A stretch of 12,121 bases of DNA from Chitinophagaceae bacterium UBA4857. Lineage in GTDB: Bacteria; Bacteroidota; Bacteroidia; Chitinophagales; Chitinophagaceae. The position numbers and the translations under genes were made by a program. Of this stretch, positions 1-8,310 are shown piece after piece. The stretch spans positions 61,690 through 73,810 of the forward strand of contig DHEF01000026.1 of assembly GCA_002399735.1 (NCBI GenBank), given 5' to 3'. Below the pieces are notes generated by a model. That model ran no database searches. It was not told where the DNA came from and was given only the letters and a program-made list of their open reading frames with translations. How positions within the stretch are numbered: position 1 is the first letter of the stretch; the number at the start of each line of letters is the position of its first letter.

Positions 1-64
1 TTATTTCCAGTGGAAATGAATTAAATACTACCACTTGTACGTTCTGCTCATTACTCACCAACAT
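1..64 (-). CDS. 5' end of an unidentified protein, cut by the left edge
   Basis: An open minus-strand frame begins at ATG (62-64) and runs off the window after 21 codons, reading MLVSNEQNVQVVVFNSFPLE and onward. A purine-rich AAGGAAA (70-76) lies 5 nt upstream of the ATG, a plausible ribosome binding site, though such sites are weak in Bacteroidota. The gene follows the metal ATPase in the same direction after a gap of about 157 nt. Too little is present to name a family, and a chance open frame of this length cannot be excluded. Confidence 0.35.
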   Translation of the reverse strand, partial: MLVSNEQNVQVVVFNSFPLEI

Positions 65-221
65 GCAAGTTTCCTTGATAAACTAATAGCATCTTACACG
101 TTAGAATTATTTCGTTTGTTTAGATTGTTAATAGCCTCACTGAGGGCTTTGCCGTTCCCCTAAAGAAATAAATGTCACCCTCCCTTAGGAGGTTACTGCA
201 AAAGCCGAAAAAATTGGTTAT
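65..221. other. Intergenic gap downstream of the metal ATPase
   Basis: This gap separates the ATPase stop from the edge gene. It contains two small inverted repeats. One is CCTCC-CTTA-GGAGG at 179-192. The other is an AGCCTC...GAGGGGCT-like imperfect hairpin around 133-149. Neither is followed by a clean T-run in the minus direction, so termination here is possible but not demonstrated. No convincing coding frame is seen. Confidence 0.4.
179..192 (-). terminator. Possible weak terminator hairpin after the metal ATPase
   Basis: A perfect 5-bp GC-rich stem (CCTCC / GGAGG, loop CTTA) lies 30 nt beyond the ATPase stop codon. On the minus strand it is followed by GTGACATTTATTTCTTT, which is T-rich but interrupted. 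It could end the ATPase transcript. The short stem and broken T-tract make this a tentative call. Confidence 0.3.
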
Positions 222-2261
222 TTATCCAAAATTCATACGCTGGATCCTAACTGCATTTAATATAGCAATAAGCGATACACCAACATCGGCAAAAACAGCT
301 TCCCACATAGTAGCCAATCCCCCTGCACCCAGTATTAGTACTACACCTTTAACAACAAAAGCCAAAATAATATTTTGCCAAACAATCTTTTTGGTTTGTT
401 TGCCAATATTTATTGCCATAGGAATTTTTGAGGGTTTATCGTCCTGTATCACTACATCAGCAGTTTCAATAGTTGCGTCGCTACCTAAACCTCCCATGGC
501 TATTCCTACATCGCTTAATGCAACAACCGGCGCATCGTTTACACCATCACCAACAAAAGCCACTTTTTCATTTCTCGCTTTAATCTCCTTCACTTTTGTC
601 ACTTTATCCTCAGGTAACAAATCACCAAAAGCATTACTAATACCCAGTTCATCAGCTACCAACTTCACTACAGTAGTTTTATCGCCACTTAACATGGTCG
701 TATTAATATTCAATTTTCGCAACACATCAATTGTTTGTTTTGCATCTTTCTTTATACTATCGGCAATAGTAATATAGCCAACAAATTTTTTCCCAAACGC
801 AACAGCTATTGTAGTATAAACAATTGAAGACGGATTAATATCATAGGCAATACCAAACTTATCCATTAATTTAAAATTGCCTACTAATAATTCTTCACCA
901 CTAATGATTGCTTTTAATCCATGGCCGGCAATTTCTTCGGTATTACCCAACTGTATAGCATTATCAACATCGCCTACATATTCATGTATAGCCGTTGCTA
1001 CCGGATGCGTACTCAGATTTTCAACGGCATTTACCATTTTTAATATTTCCGGCTTATCAAACTCAGGCTTAAATACAACATCCTGTACTTTAAAAACACC
1101 TTCAGTCATTGTGCCTGTTTTATCCATCACTACATTTTTAACAGCTGCCAATGCATCCAAAAAATTACTGCCTTTAAATAATATACCATTACGACTTGCG
1201 GCACCTATGCCACCAAAATATCCTAACGGAATGGAAATAACCAAAGCACAGGGGCAAGAGATCACCAGGAATACTAAAGCCTTGTATAACCAGTCGTTAA
1301 ATACATAATTTTGAACAAATAGATAAGGTACCAGACAAATACCTATAGCCAAAAACACAACAATTGGTGTATATACTTTGGCAAACTTGCGTATGAATAG
1401 TTCTGTAGGTGCCTTTTGTGAAGTAGCGTTTTGTACTAATTCCAATGTTTTACTCAATTTACTGTCTGCATAAAGTGACGTTACCTTTACAAGTGTAACT
1501 GTATTCAGATTTATCATCCCGGCCAGTACTATTTCTCCTTTATTTTTTGTATCAGGTTTACTTTCACCGGTTAACGCAGCCGTATTAAAAGAAGCATTAT
1601 CTGTCAAAAGTTCACCATCAAGTCCAAGCTTTTCCCCCGGCTTTAATTGAATAATACTATCAATCTCAGCATCTTCTGCTTTAATAATTTTTGCCTGATT
1701 ATTTTCGACAACAGTTACTTCATCCGGACGTTGATCTAACAGCGCTTTTATATTACGTTTTGCTCTGGATACTGCAAGGGTTTGAAACACTTCGCCTACT
1801 GCGTAAAATAACATTACGGCTACACCTTCAGGATACTCGCCAATTACAAAAGCTCCAATGGTAGCAATACTCATCAACAAAAATTCTGAAAATATTTCCC
1901 CTTTACTTATACTTATAATTGCATCTTTAATAACCGGAAAACCAACAATAGCATATGCCATGAGATACCAAATAAAACGTAAAGTATCTGTAAACCATTC
2001 TTGGGGTAACCAATTATCAAAACTGATTGCCAACAATAACAATATCAGTGAAATAAGCGCAGGAAGAAGTAACTGAAATGTACTTCCGCTTACAGTATCG
2101 TGATCATGACCGTCATCATCGGTATGATCTCCGTGACCATGCCCATCATCATTGAAATGCCCATTTAACAAATCCTTTGCGCCTGCATTTTTATATACCT
2201 TCTCTGTTTGGGTACAGCAAATCTGTTTACCCTGTTCATCATAAATGTGTTTGTGAGTCAT
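222..2261 (-). CDS. zntA: Heavy-metal P1B-2-type ATPase (Zn2+/Cd2+/Pb2+ exporter)
   Basis: An inner-membrane pump of 679 aa that would export divalent soft metals from the cytoplasm using ATP. Numbered from the ATG at 2261, it shows the actuator TGES (231-234), the metal-site CPC in SCPCALV (336-338), the phosphorylated Asp380 in DKTGTMTEG, the P1B His-Pro (419-420), and GDGVNDAP (571-578). The last two helices carry the P1B-2 pattern, Lys638 and Asp659 (ADVG). The usual N-terminal HMA fold is absent. An ICC motif and a His/Asp-rich tract (GHGHGDHTDDDGHDHD) replace it. An in-frame ATG at 2294 would add 11 residues, but it lies inside a Fur-like palindrome (2279-2293), so I prefer MTHKH at 2261. 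It follows czcB after 230 nt and probably has its own promoter. The subfamily is firm; the exact metal is inferred. Confidence 0.95.
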   Translation of the reverse strand: MTHKHIYDEQGKQICCTQTEKVYKNAGAKDLLNGHFNDDGHGHGDHTDDDGHDHDTVSGSTFQLLLPALISLILLLLAISFDNWLPQEWFTDTLRFIWYLMAYAIVGFPVIKDAIISISKGEIFSEFLLMSIATIGAFVIGEYPEGVAVMLFYAVGEVFQTLAVSRAKRNIKALLDQRPDEVTVVENNQAKIIKAEDAEIDSIIQLKPGEKLGLDGELLTDNASFNTAALTGESKPDTKNKGEIVLAGMINLNTVTLVKVTSLYADSKLSKTLELVQNATSQKAPTELFIRKFAKVYTPIVVFLAIGICLVPYLFVQNYVFNDWLYKALVFLVISCPCALVISIPLGYFGGIGAASRNGILFKGSNFLDALAAVKNVVMDKTGTMTEGVFKVQDVVFKPEFDKPEILKMVNAVENLSTHPVATAIHEYVGDVDNAIQLGNTEEIAGHGLKAIISGEELLVGNFKLMDKFGIAYDINPSSIVYTTIAVAFGKKFVGYITIADSIKKDAKQTIDVLRKLNINTTMLSGDKTTVVKLVADELGISNAFGDLLPEDKVTKVKEIKARNEKVAFVGDGVNDAPVVALSDVGIAMGGLGSDATIETADVVIQDDKPSKIPMAINIGKQTKKIVWQNIILAFVVKGVVLILGAGGLATMWEAVFADVGVSLIAILNAVRIQRMNFG

Positions 2262-2278
2262 ATAGTTTACATTTAATT

Positions 2279-2293
2279 CGATAATCATTATCA
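2279..2293. promoter_or_regulatory. Fur-family-like operator (7-1-7 palindrome)
   Basis: The 15-mer CGATAATCATTATCA matches the classic Fur 7-1-7 pattern TGATAATnATTATCA at 13 of 14 half-site positions on the minus strand. It ends 17 nt before the preferred ATPase start, in the expected operator/promoter zone, and it overlaps the alternative upstream ATG. Fur-family proteins include iron, zinc and peroxide regulators, and the sequence does not say which would bind. No regulator gene is in the window. AT-rich palindromes can arise by chance. Confidence 0.45.
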
Positions 2294-2333
2294 TTTAGCA
2301 TTAGCGGTACCAACACGAGTCAAACGCACTGCG

Positions 2334-2350
2334 CCAAGATTGGATTTAGC
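2334..2350. promoter_or_regulatory. Candidate operator shared with the czcA upstream region
   Basis: On the minus strand this 17-mer reads GCTAAATCCAATCTTGG and contains the short palindrome CCAA-TC-TTGG. Nearly the same sequence, GCTAAATCCATATTGG, occurs at 8277-8292 upstream of czcA. Both lie 70-200 nt upstream of a metal efflux gene and in the same orientation relative to it. A common regulator site is one reading; a fragment of a dispersed repeat is the other. Confidence 0.35.
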
Positions 2351-2442
2351 AACAAAGTGACCAATAGAATTAATTCGATATTAGTTATTGGATCAGCCTC
2401 ATTGATACTTCGCGTTGTTGCAGCACAAGTGAGTGACACAAC
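2349..2442. repeat. Dispersed intergenic repeat, copy A
   Basis: The core at 2362-2390 is identical, except for one base (2377), to 8884-8912 in the same orientation. The flank AGCCT.ATT.ATAC and the later CACAA..GTGAGT are also shared at lower identity with copy B. Relative to B, this copy lacks about 27 nt of internal hairpin sequence. The core has outer inverted ends (CCAATA...TATTGG). It lies between czcB and the ATPase gene. It looks like a small non-coding repeat family rather than a gene. Confidence 0.7.
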
Positions 2443-2491
2443 TTAAGCTGATTAGAATTACTTGAGCCGGTAACAAAAACCACATCAAGTA

Positions 2492-3760
2492 TTAATGTTC
2501 ATGCCCACCGGCATTGCTTAATTTGGCATTAATAAAAAAAGCACCTTTTGTTACAATCTTAGCATCTTTAGGAATTGTTGTTACCGGCGTAATTGCTGTA
2601 TAACCTAGTTCAGAAACACCTTTGGCAATTTCTACTTTTTCAAAATTTATACGTTTGTTATGAGTTTTGTTCTCGGCAACATGGTCATGTTTCTCCCCTT
2701 CTTTATGTTGGTGTTTCTCTTCTGTTTCTTTTGGTGGTTTATCGGTATGTATGAAAATATAATACTTACCATCAGCCTCAACAATGGCTGCATCAGGCAC
2801 AGCGGGAACAGTGGCATCGTCAACACTAATCATACCGGTAATATTCATTCCGTCAATCAGTCCGTCTTTATTTCCGGTAACATTACAATGCACCGCCACC
2901 GTTTTACTTTCGTTTTCAAAAGAAGATCCTATGTTATACACTTTAGCCGTGTAAGTAATGGTAGGATTATTGGTAATAGCAAAGTTAACCACCTGATTCA
3001 CTTTTATACTGCTCAAATCACGTTCAAACACTTGCAGGTCTAAGTGCAACAATCTGTTGTCAACAATTTCAACAACCGGAGAGGATACATCAACATAACT
3101 ACCAATTTTTGCAAACTCGTTACTCACCGTTCCGTTAATGGGGCTTGTAACAAACAAGGCCGATCGTAAATTATTGGCATTTACACTAACCGGATTAATA
3201 CCCATTAACTGAATTTGTTTATGCAGTGATGCCTTACGTGTACGCAAGCTATTCAGCTCGGCTGTGGCACTTTGAAGGTTTTTTAAAGCACCCGCACTGC
3301 CCTCGTTTAATGCTTGTTGTCTTTGCATTTCCTGCTCGGCCAGGGTTATTCTGCTACCAAGGGTTATAAACTCTTCCTGTAACTGAATAAACTGCGGATT
3401 TTCAATAGTAGCAATTACCTGACCTTTGCGTACGTAGTCACCCATTTGCACTTTTAGTTCCTTAATTACACCACCATACAATGAAGTGGCATTTGCTTTA
3501 TTGTTATTAGGTACTCTTAATGCCCCATTTGCCTTTATGGTAGCAGTGAGACTTTTATTCTCCACATTACCCATGGTAATGCCCACTGCCTTTATTTGTT
3601 CAGGTGTAAGTGTGGCAATTGTCTGGGCTGCTTCATCGTGCTTCTCTCCCACAGTTTCCTCCGATTTAGTACCGGCTTTTCCTTCATGTTTATTGGAACC
3701 GCAAGCGGTAAATGAGATGACAAAAATGGAGATAAGAAATATTTTTATAATGCTGTACAT
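2492..3760 (-). CDS. czcB: CzcB-like periplasmic adaptor (membrane fusion lipoprotein) of RND metal efflux
   Basis: Links the inner-membrane RND pump to the outer-membrane factor. The 422-aa chain starts with a lipoprotein signal (ISFTAC, predicted lipid on Cys20). It then shows a biotinyl/lipoyl-like half around 92-125 (GVIKELKVQMGDYVRKGQVI), a coiled-coil hairpin rich in Gln/Leu/Glu at about 125-185, the second lipoyl half near 203-235, and beta-barrel and membrane-proximal parts to the end. A His/Lys/Glu-rich insert at 338-368 (HQHKEGEKHDH), an N-terminal KHEGK...EKHDE stretch and the terminal GGHEH are probable metal-binding additions. It begins 6 nt after the czcA stop, so the two are almost surely co-transcribed. 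Family and role are confident; metal specificity is inferred from the His-rich parts and the neighbours. Confidence 0.95.
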   Translation of the reverse strand: MYSIIKIFLISIFVISFTACGSNKHEGKAGTKSEETVGEKHDEAAQTIATLTPEQIKAVGITMGNVENKSLTATIKANGALRVPNNNKANATSLYGGVIKELKVQMGDYVRKGQVIATIENPQFIQLQEEFITLGSRITLAEQEMQRQQALNEGSAGALKNLQSATAELNSLRTRKASLHKQIQLMGINPVSVNANNLRSALFVTSPINGTVSNEFAKIGSYVDVSSPVVEIVDNRLLHLDLQVFERDLSSIKVNQVVNFAITNNPTITYTAKVYNIGSSFENESKTVAVHCNVTGNKDGLIDGMNITGMISVDDATVPAVPDAAIVEADGKYYIFIHTDKPPKETEEKHQHKEGEKHDHVAENKTHNKRINFEKVEIAKGVSELGYTAITPVTTIPKDAKIVTKGAFFINAKLSNAGGHEH

Positions 3761-3766
3761 GGTAGC

Positions 3767-6700
3767 TTATTTATTAATGAAGTAATAATATTGAATGGAG
3801 GATTGATTGTACTGATTTAATACATCCAGGTAATTTTGACGAATACCAATGGCCTGATTTAAGAATTGGCTCAGCTCTGCAAAATTTATTTCGCCGACTT
3901 TGTAACTTAAGGTGGCTGCATCAATAATTTCTGTTGACTGTTTCAGGCCGGTGCTTTCGTAAAAACTTAACAAGGCAATATTCTTCTCCATTTCAGTAAC
4001 TGCCGTTGTTCTTTGTGTTTGTAACACTTGTGTTTGATAAGTCAATTTTTTTTCGGCCACTTCTTTTTCGGCTGCTGCTACTTTTAGTTTATTCCTATAT
4101 GCACCCGAACCAAATAATGGAAATGCTGCGGTTACGGAAAAACCGGTAAAGGGATCTTGTGCACCCCATATACGCTGACTAAAAAACCTGCCCGAAAATT
4201 CCGGCCTGTTGGTATTTTTTTGTACGCCAATATTAGAGGCTGCTACGTTCACCTGTTGTTGTTGTAAATCTAATACCGGATGCAGGTTATTATTTCCGGA
4301 CAACACACTTTCCAGTTTTTCCAGATTAGCAGCAATGGGTAACATCCATTCATTTTTGTTTAACAACATCATTAGTTGTTGTTGTTGCACTGTCATTTCT
4401 TTTTTATTCTGCTCCATAAACGCTTTCAGCTCCCGCAATTTTGCATCTGCCGCAATTTGATCAAGCTTGGGCACATCGCCGGTTTTAACCCTTAGTTCAG
4501 TTGCTTTAAATAACAATGTGTACACACTATCCAGGCGTTGAAACAACAATTGTTTATCCTGCAAATACCATAACTGATAATATGCCGTACGTACATCTTT
4601 TTTAATTGACGCATTTAAAACAGCCGTATTGAGTTCTGCATACTTTAGCTGTTCTTTCAGGTAAGTTTTTCTGGCGGCATAAAGGCCGGGCCAGGCAATA
4701 GCCTGCGATACACCTACCTTAAGAATGCCGGTATTATCAGAAGGACGCAGGTCTTCATTCTCTGCAAACAATCCTGTTTTAGGTATTTCATTTGCAGTTT
4801 TTATATTTAGTCCGGCACTTTTAATCTCCGCATTATTTACTGTTATCTGGCCATTGTTTTTTAGCGCTATTTCAACGGCATCATTAATGGTTATTCTCTG
4901 CTGTGCATTAGCTGCAGTTAAAGGACCAAGGCATATAAAAAATAATAAGGCGATTGTTTTCATTGTAGAATTTCTTTTGAAGTTGAATTTTGTACCGAAC
5001 ATGATGTAGAGCAAGGGCAATACAAATAGCGTTAGAAAAGTTGCCGTAACCAATCCACCGATTACCACTGTTGCCAATGGTTTCTGCACCTCTGCTCCGG
5101 CACTTGTACTAATGGCCATGGGTAAAAAGCCTAATGATGCCACGGTTGCTGTCATTAATACCGGACGTAATCGAATAAGTGTCCCTTCTTTCACCCTTTG
5201 GAATATATTGGTAACCCCATCTTTTTTTAATTGATTAAACGTACCAATCAATACAATGCCGTTTAATACGGCTACACCAAATAAAGCAATAAAACCAATG
5301 CCGGCACTAATGCTAAATGGCATTCCCCTTAGCATTAACGCAAACACACCACCAATGGCACTCATAGGTATTGCCGTAAAAATGAGTATGGCCTGTTTAA
5401 AGGAACGAAATGTAAAATAGAGTAACATAAAAATGAGCAGCAGCGAAACAGGAACGGCTATCATTAAACGTGCGCTGGCTTTTTGCAGGTTTTCAAACTG
5501 ACCGCCGTAGGTAAAATAATAACCCGCCGGTAGTTTTATTTTTTGAGCCAGTTTTGACTGTATGTCTTTTACCACACTCTGTACATCTCTGCCGGTTACA
5601 TTAAAACCAATCACAATCCGACGTTTTCCGGCCTCCCTGCTTATCTGGGCCGGACCCAATTTATAATTAACAGTGGCTATTTGCGATAACGGAATTTGAA
5701 TGCCCGTATTCGTTGGCACCATCAGGTTGCTCACATCATCCATACTTCCCCGGTGTGTACTGTCTAATCGTACTACCAAATCAAAACGTCTTTCGTTTTC
5801 ATACACCAGGCCCGTACTTTTACCGGCAAAGGCGGTGCTAACCACATCATTTACGTCTTCGATGGTTAAGCCATAATTGGCAATACGGGTACGATCATAC
5901 TCAATATTTATTTGTGGTAAACCGCTTACTCTTTCCACCTGCGGCTCAGTGGTTCCGTGTACATTTTGTATTACTTCACTTACTTCTTTGGCATAACTTA
6001 CCAGAGAATCTAAATTTTCGCCGAATATTTTTACTGCTACATCCTGTCTGATCCCTGTCATTAATTCATTAAAACGCATTTGAATAGGCTGATTTTTTTC
6101 AAAGAATACACCCGGAATTACTTCCAGTTTTTCCATAATGTCATCGGCCAATTCATTATAACTTCTTCCGGATTTCCATTCTTTTTGTGGTTTTAAAACT
6201 ACCATCAAATCACTGGCTTCCGGAGGCATGGGATCGGTAGGCACTTCTGCGGCACCGGTTTTACCTACTACCATTTTCACTTCATCAAATTCTTTTATAA
6301 TGCGGGAAGCCTGCATAGAGGTTTCAATGCTTTGCCCCAACGAACTACCCTGCGGCAGAATACAGTGAAAGGCATAATCACCTTCCTGCAATTGGGGTAT
6401 AAACTCGCCGCCCATGCGACTAAAGAAAAATAAGGTAAACGCAAATAAACCCACGGTAGCACCAACTATGGCATACTTGAACTTTATGGCTTTTTGTAAC
6501 AAAGGCTGATAGACGCTTTGAAGCTTATCCATCATTTTATCGCTGAAATTGCGCTTATATATTGGCTTTTTAGATAGGAATAAAGCACACATCATTGGTA
6601 TATAGGTAAGTGATAGTATTAAGGCACCAAAAATGGCAAAGCCTACTGTTTGCGCCATAGGCCTAAACATTTTACCTTCAACACCTACTAAAGTAAGTAT

Positions 6701-8083
6701 GGGAATATATACTATGAGGATAATGATTTCTCCAAACGCAGCGCTGGTTCGTATTTTTGAAGCAGATTGAAATACTTCGATGTCCATCTCGGCTTGTGTA
6801 AGCCGTTTGGTTGATTTGCGCATACCCAAATGATGCATGGTTGCTTCCACAATAATTACAGCGCCATCTACAATTAAACCAAAATCAATCGCACCTAAAC
6901 TCATCAGGTTAGCACTTACGCCAAAAACATTCATCATACCCAGGGCAAATAACATAGCCAGCGGAATAGCAGAAGCTACAATAAGGCCTGCACGTAAATT
7001 ACCCAGAAACAATACCAATACAAAAATGACAATCAATGCCCCTTCTATCAGGTTTTTCTGAACCGTACTAATAGCCCTGTCCACCAAATCAGTCCGGTCT
7101 AAATAGGGCTCGATGGTTACATCATCAGGCAAGGAAGCCTGAATGGTAGGTAGCTTTGCTTTAATGCGATTAACTACAGCCTTACTATTTTCCCCTTTCA
7201 ACATCATTACTACCCCACCTACAGCATCTACTTCGCCATTGTAGGTTAGAGCACCATACCTGACAGCATGACCAAAGCGTACTTCGGCTACATCATTAAT
7301 ATAAATGGGAACTGCCCCTGTATTTTTTACGACAATTTTTTTTACATCTTCCAAGGATGTTACCAACCCTATACCCCTTATAAAATAAGCATTGGGTTTC
7401 TTGTCAATATAAGCACCACCGGTGTTTTGGTTGTTTTTTGCCAAAGCAGTAAAAATATCAGGGATGCTTACACCCATGGCTCTAAGCCTATCCGGATTAA
7501 CGGCTACTTCGTATTGTTTTAACTCGCCACCAAAGCTGTTTATCTCGGCTATTCCCGGCGTACCATACAATTGTCGGGCAACTATCCAGTCCTGCATGGT
7601 ACGTAAATCCTTGGCGTCGTATTTATTTTCGCTCCCCCTTTTAGGGTGAATAATGTATTGGTACACCTCCCCTAAACCTGTACTTACAGGCGCTAATTCA
7701 GGTGTACCAATACCCTGCGGAATTTTATCTGTTGCCTCTTTTAATCTTTCATTAATGAGTTGCCGGGCAAAATAAATATCCACGCTTTCTTCAAATACAA
7801 CAGTTACAACCGATAAACCAAAACGGGAGATACTGCGTATCTCTTCAATCCTGGGTACATTGGCAATACTTTGCTCAATAGGGAATGTTACTAATTGTTC
7901 CACTTCCTGTCCGGCTAATGTAGGACAAGCTGTAAAAATCTGAACCTGATTGTTGGTAATATCCGGAACGGCATCGATGGGCAGTTTTGTTGCACTCCAC
8001 ACGCCCCAGATGGTGAGTAAAAAGGTCATTACACCAATAACAATCTTATTCTTAATACTAAACTGAATAATTTTATCTAGCAT
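3767..8083 (-). CDS. czcA: CzcA/CusA-family RND metal efflux pump fused to a TolC-like outer-membrane factor
   Basis: A 1438-aa fusion. Residues 1 to about 1035 form a complete heavy-metal RND proton/metal antiporter. It has the first helix after MLDKII, porter-domain signatures (LPIDAVPDIT at 34-43), and the helix-4 proton-relay acids Asp400, Asp406 and Glu413 in GAIDFGLIVDGAVIIVE. The last helix ends at LYIMFGTKF. From Met1041 (ATG at 4961-4963) there is a textbook signal peptide (MKTIALLFF...TAANA, predicted cut after Ala1060). A 378-aa outer-membrane efflux protein of the CzcC/TolC type follows, with the N-terminal ITINDAVEIALKNN motif and long Gln-rich helices. Such fusions are known in Bacteroidota. 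The downstream neighbour czcB completes the tripartite system. Cleavage into two mature proteins, or internal initiation at Met1041, is inferred, not shown. Confidence 0.95.
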   Translation of the reverse strand: MLDKIIQFSIKNKIVIGVMTFLLTIWGVWSATKLPIDAVPDITNNQVQIFTACPTLAGQEVEQLVTFPIEQSIANVPRIEEIRSISRFGLSVVTVVFEESVDIYFARQLINERLKEATDKIPQGIGTPELAPVSTGLGEVYQYIIHPKRGSENKYDAKDLRTMQDWIVARQLYGTPGIAEINSFGGELKQYEVAVNPDRLRAMGVSIPDIFTALAKNNQNTGGAYIDKKPNAYFIRGIGLVTSLEDVKKIVVKNTGAVPIYINDVAEVRFGHAVRYGALTYNGEVDAVGGVVMMLKGENSKAVVNRIKAKLPTIQASLPDDVTIEPYLDRTDLVDRAISTVQKNLIEGALIVIFVLVLFLGNLRAGLIVASAIPLAMLFALGMMNVFGVSANLMSLGAIDFGLIVDGAVIIVEATMHHLGMRKSTKRLTQAEMDIEVFQSASKIRTSAAFGEIIILIVYIPILTLVGVEGKMFRPMAQTVGFAIFGALILSLTYIPMMCALFLSKKPIYKRNFSDKMMDKLQSVYQPLLQKAIKFKYAIVGATVGLFAFTLFFFSRMGGEFIPQLQEGDYAFHCILPQGSSLGQSIETSMQASRIIKEFDEVKMVVGKTGAAEVPTDPMPPEASDLMVVLKPQKEWKSGRSYNELADDIMEKLEVIPGVFFEKNQPIQMRFNELMTGIRQDVAVKIFGENLDSLVSYAKEVSEVIQNVHGTTEPQVERVSGLPQINIEYDRTRIANYGLTIEDVNDVVSTAFAGKSTGLVYENERRFDLVVRLDSTHRGSMDDVSNLMVPTNTGIQIPLSQIATVNYKLGPAQISREAGKRRIVIGFNVTGRDVQSVVKDIQSKLAQKIKLPAGYYFTYGGQFENLQKASARLMIAVPVSLLLIFMLLYFTFRSFKQAILIFTAIPMSAIGGVFALMLRGMPFSISAGIGFIALFGVAVLNGIVLIGTFNQLKKDGVTNIFQRVKEGTLIRLRPVLMTATVASLGFLPMAISTSAGAEVQKPLATVVIGGLVTATFLTLFVLPLLYIMFGTKFNFKRNSTMKTIALLFFICLGPLTAANAQQRITINDAVEIALKNNGQITVNNAEIKSAGLNIKTANEIPKTGLFAENEDLRPSDNTGILKVGVSQAIAWPGLYAARKTYLKEQLKYAELNTAVLNASIKKDVRTAYYQLWYLQDKQLLFQRLDSVYTLLFKATELRVKTGDVPKLDQIAADAKLRELKAFMEQNKKEMTVQQQQLMMLLNKNEWMLPIAANLEKLESVLSGNNNLHPVLDLQQQQVNVAASNIGVQKNTNRPEFSGRFFSQRIWGAQDPFTGFSVTAAFPLFGSGAYRNKLKVAAAEKEVAEKKLTYQTQVLQTQRTTAVTEMEKNIALLSFYESTGLKQSTEIIDAATLSYKVGEINFAELSQFLNQAIGIRQNYLDVLNQYNQSSIQYYYFINK

Positions 8084-8310
8084 ATAGTATGAACTATTTG
8101 GCTATGCACATACCATTGCATGAAACGACGACAAGCCGTTACAAGCAGAAAAATGGGTTGCATAAAAAATGAGTAAACGCTGAAACCTTTTCCTATACGG
8201 AAATGAAAATGACTGACCATTTCTTTGCGCTAAAGAAGAAGTGTTTTGAAGTAATGAATACAGCAAAACCTAAATCCAATATGGATTTAGCACACGCAAA
8301 AAATGTAAAC
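8084..8310. other. Intergenic leader between the DUF6660-type gene and czcA
   Basis: About 227 nt separate the small upstream gene from czcA. The only clear structure is the 21-nt palindrome at 8271-8291. No exact TAnnTTTG promoter element was found on the minus strand; TAGGTTTTG just after the palindrome is a near miss. czcA may therefore be read through from the upstream promoter or from a promoter of another type. Confidence 0.5.
8271..8292. promoter_or_regulatory. Palindromic candidate operator or attenuator hairpin upstream of czcA
   Basis: CTAAATCCA-ATA-TGGATTTAG forms perfect 9-bp arms around a 3-nt centre. It lies 19 nt past the end of the small upstream gene and about 190 nt before czcA. 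Its minus-strand half GCTAAATCCA..TTGG recurs upstream of the ATPase gene (2334-2350). It could bind a dimeric regulator. It could also fold in RNA, but it lacks a following T-run, so it is a poor terminator. Confidence 0.45.

Noticed and set aside
172..1308. Plus-strand open frames over the metal ATPase
   Set aside because: They lie antisense to a gene with every P-type ATPase motif intact and have no recognisable protein features.
2459..2491. TACTTGA...TCAAGTA inverted repeat just after czcB as a terminator
   Set aside because: The 7-bp AT-rich stem has a 19-nt loop and no T-run on the minus strand, so termination is not supported.
3761..3766. Separate promoter for czcB
   Set aside because: Only 6 nt separate it from czcA, and no promoter element is evident in the end of czcA; co-transcription is simpler.
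2660..3785. Plus-strand open frames over czcB
   Set aside because: They are antisense shadows; the minus strand encodes a complete membrane fusion protein with a lipobox.
4209..7649. Several plus-strand open frames of 74-94 codons over the czcA fusion
   Set aside because: All are antisense to the continuous RND/TolC reading frame and show skewed composition typical of shadow frames.
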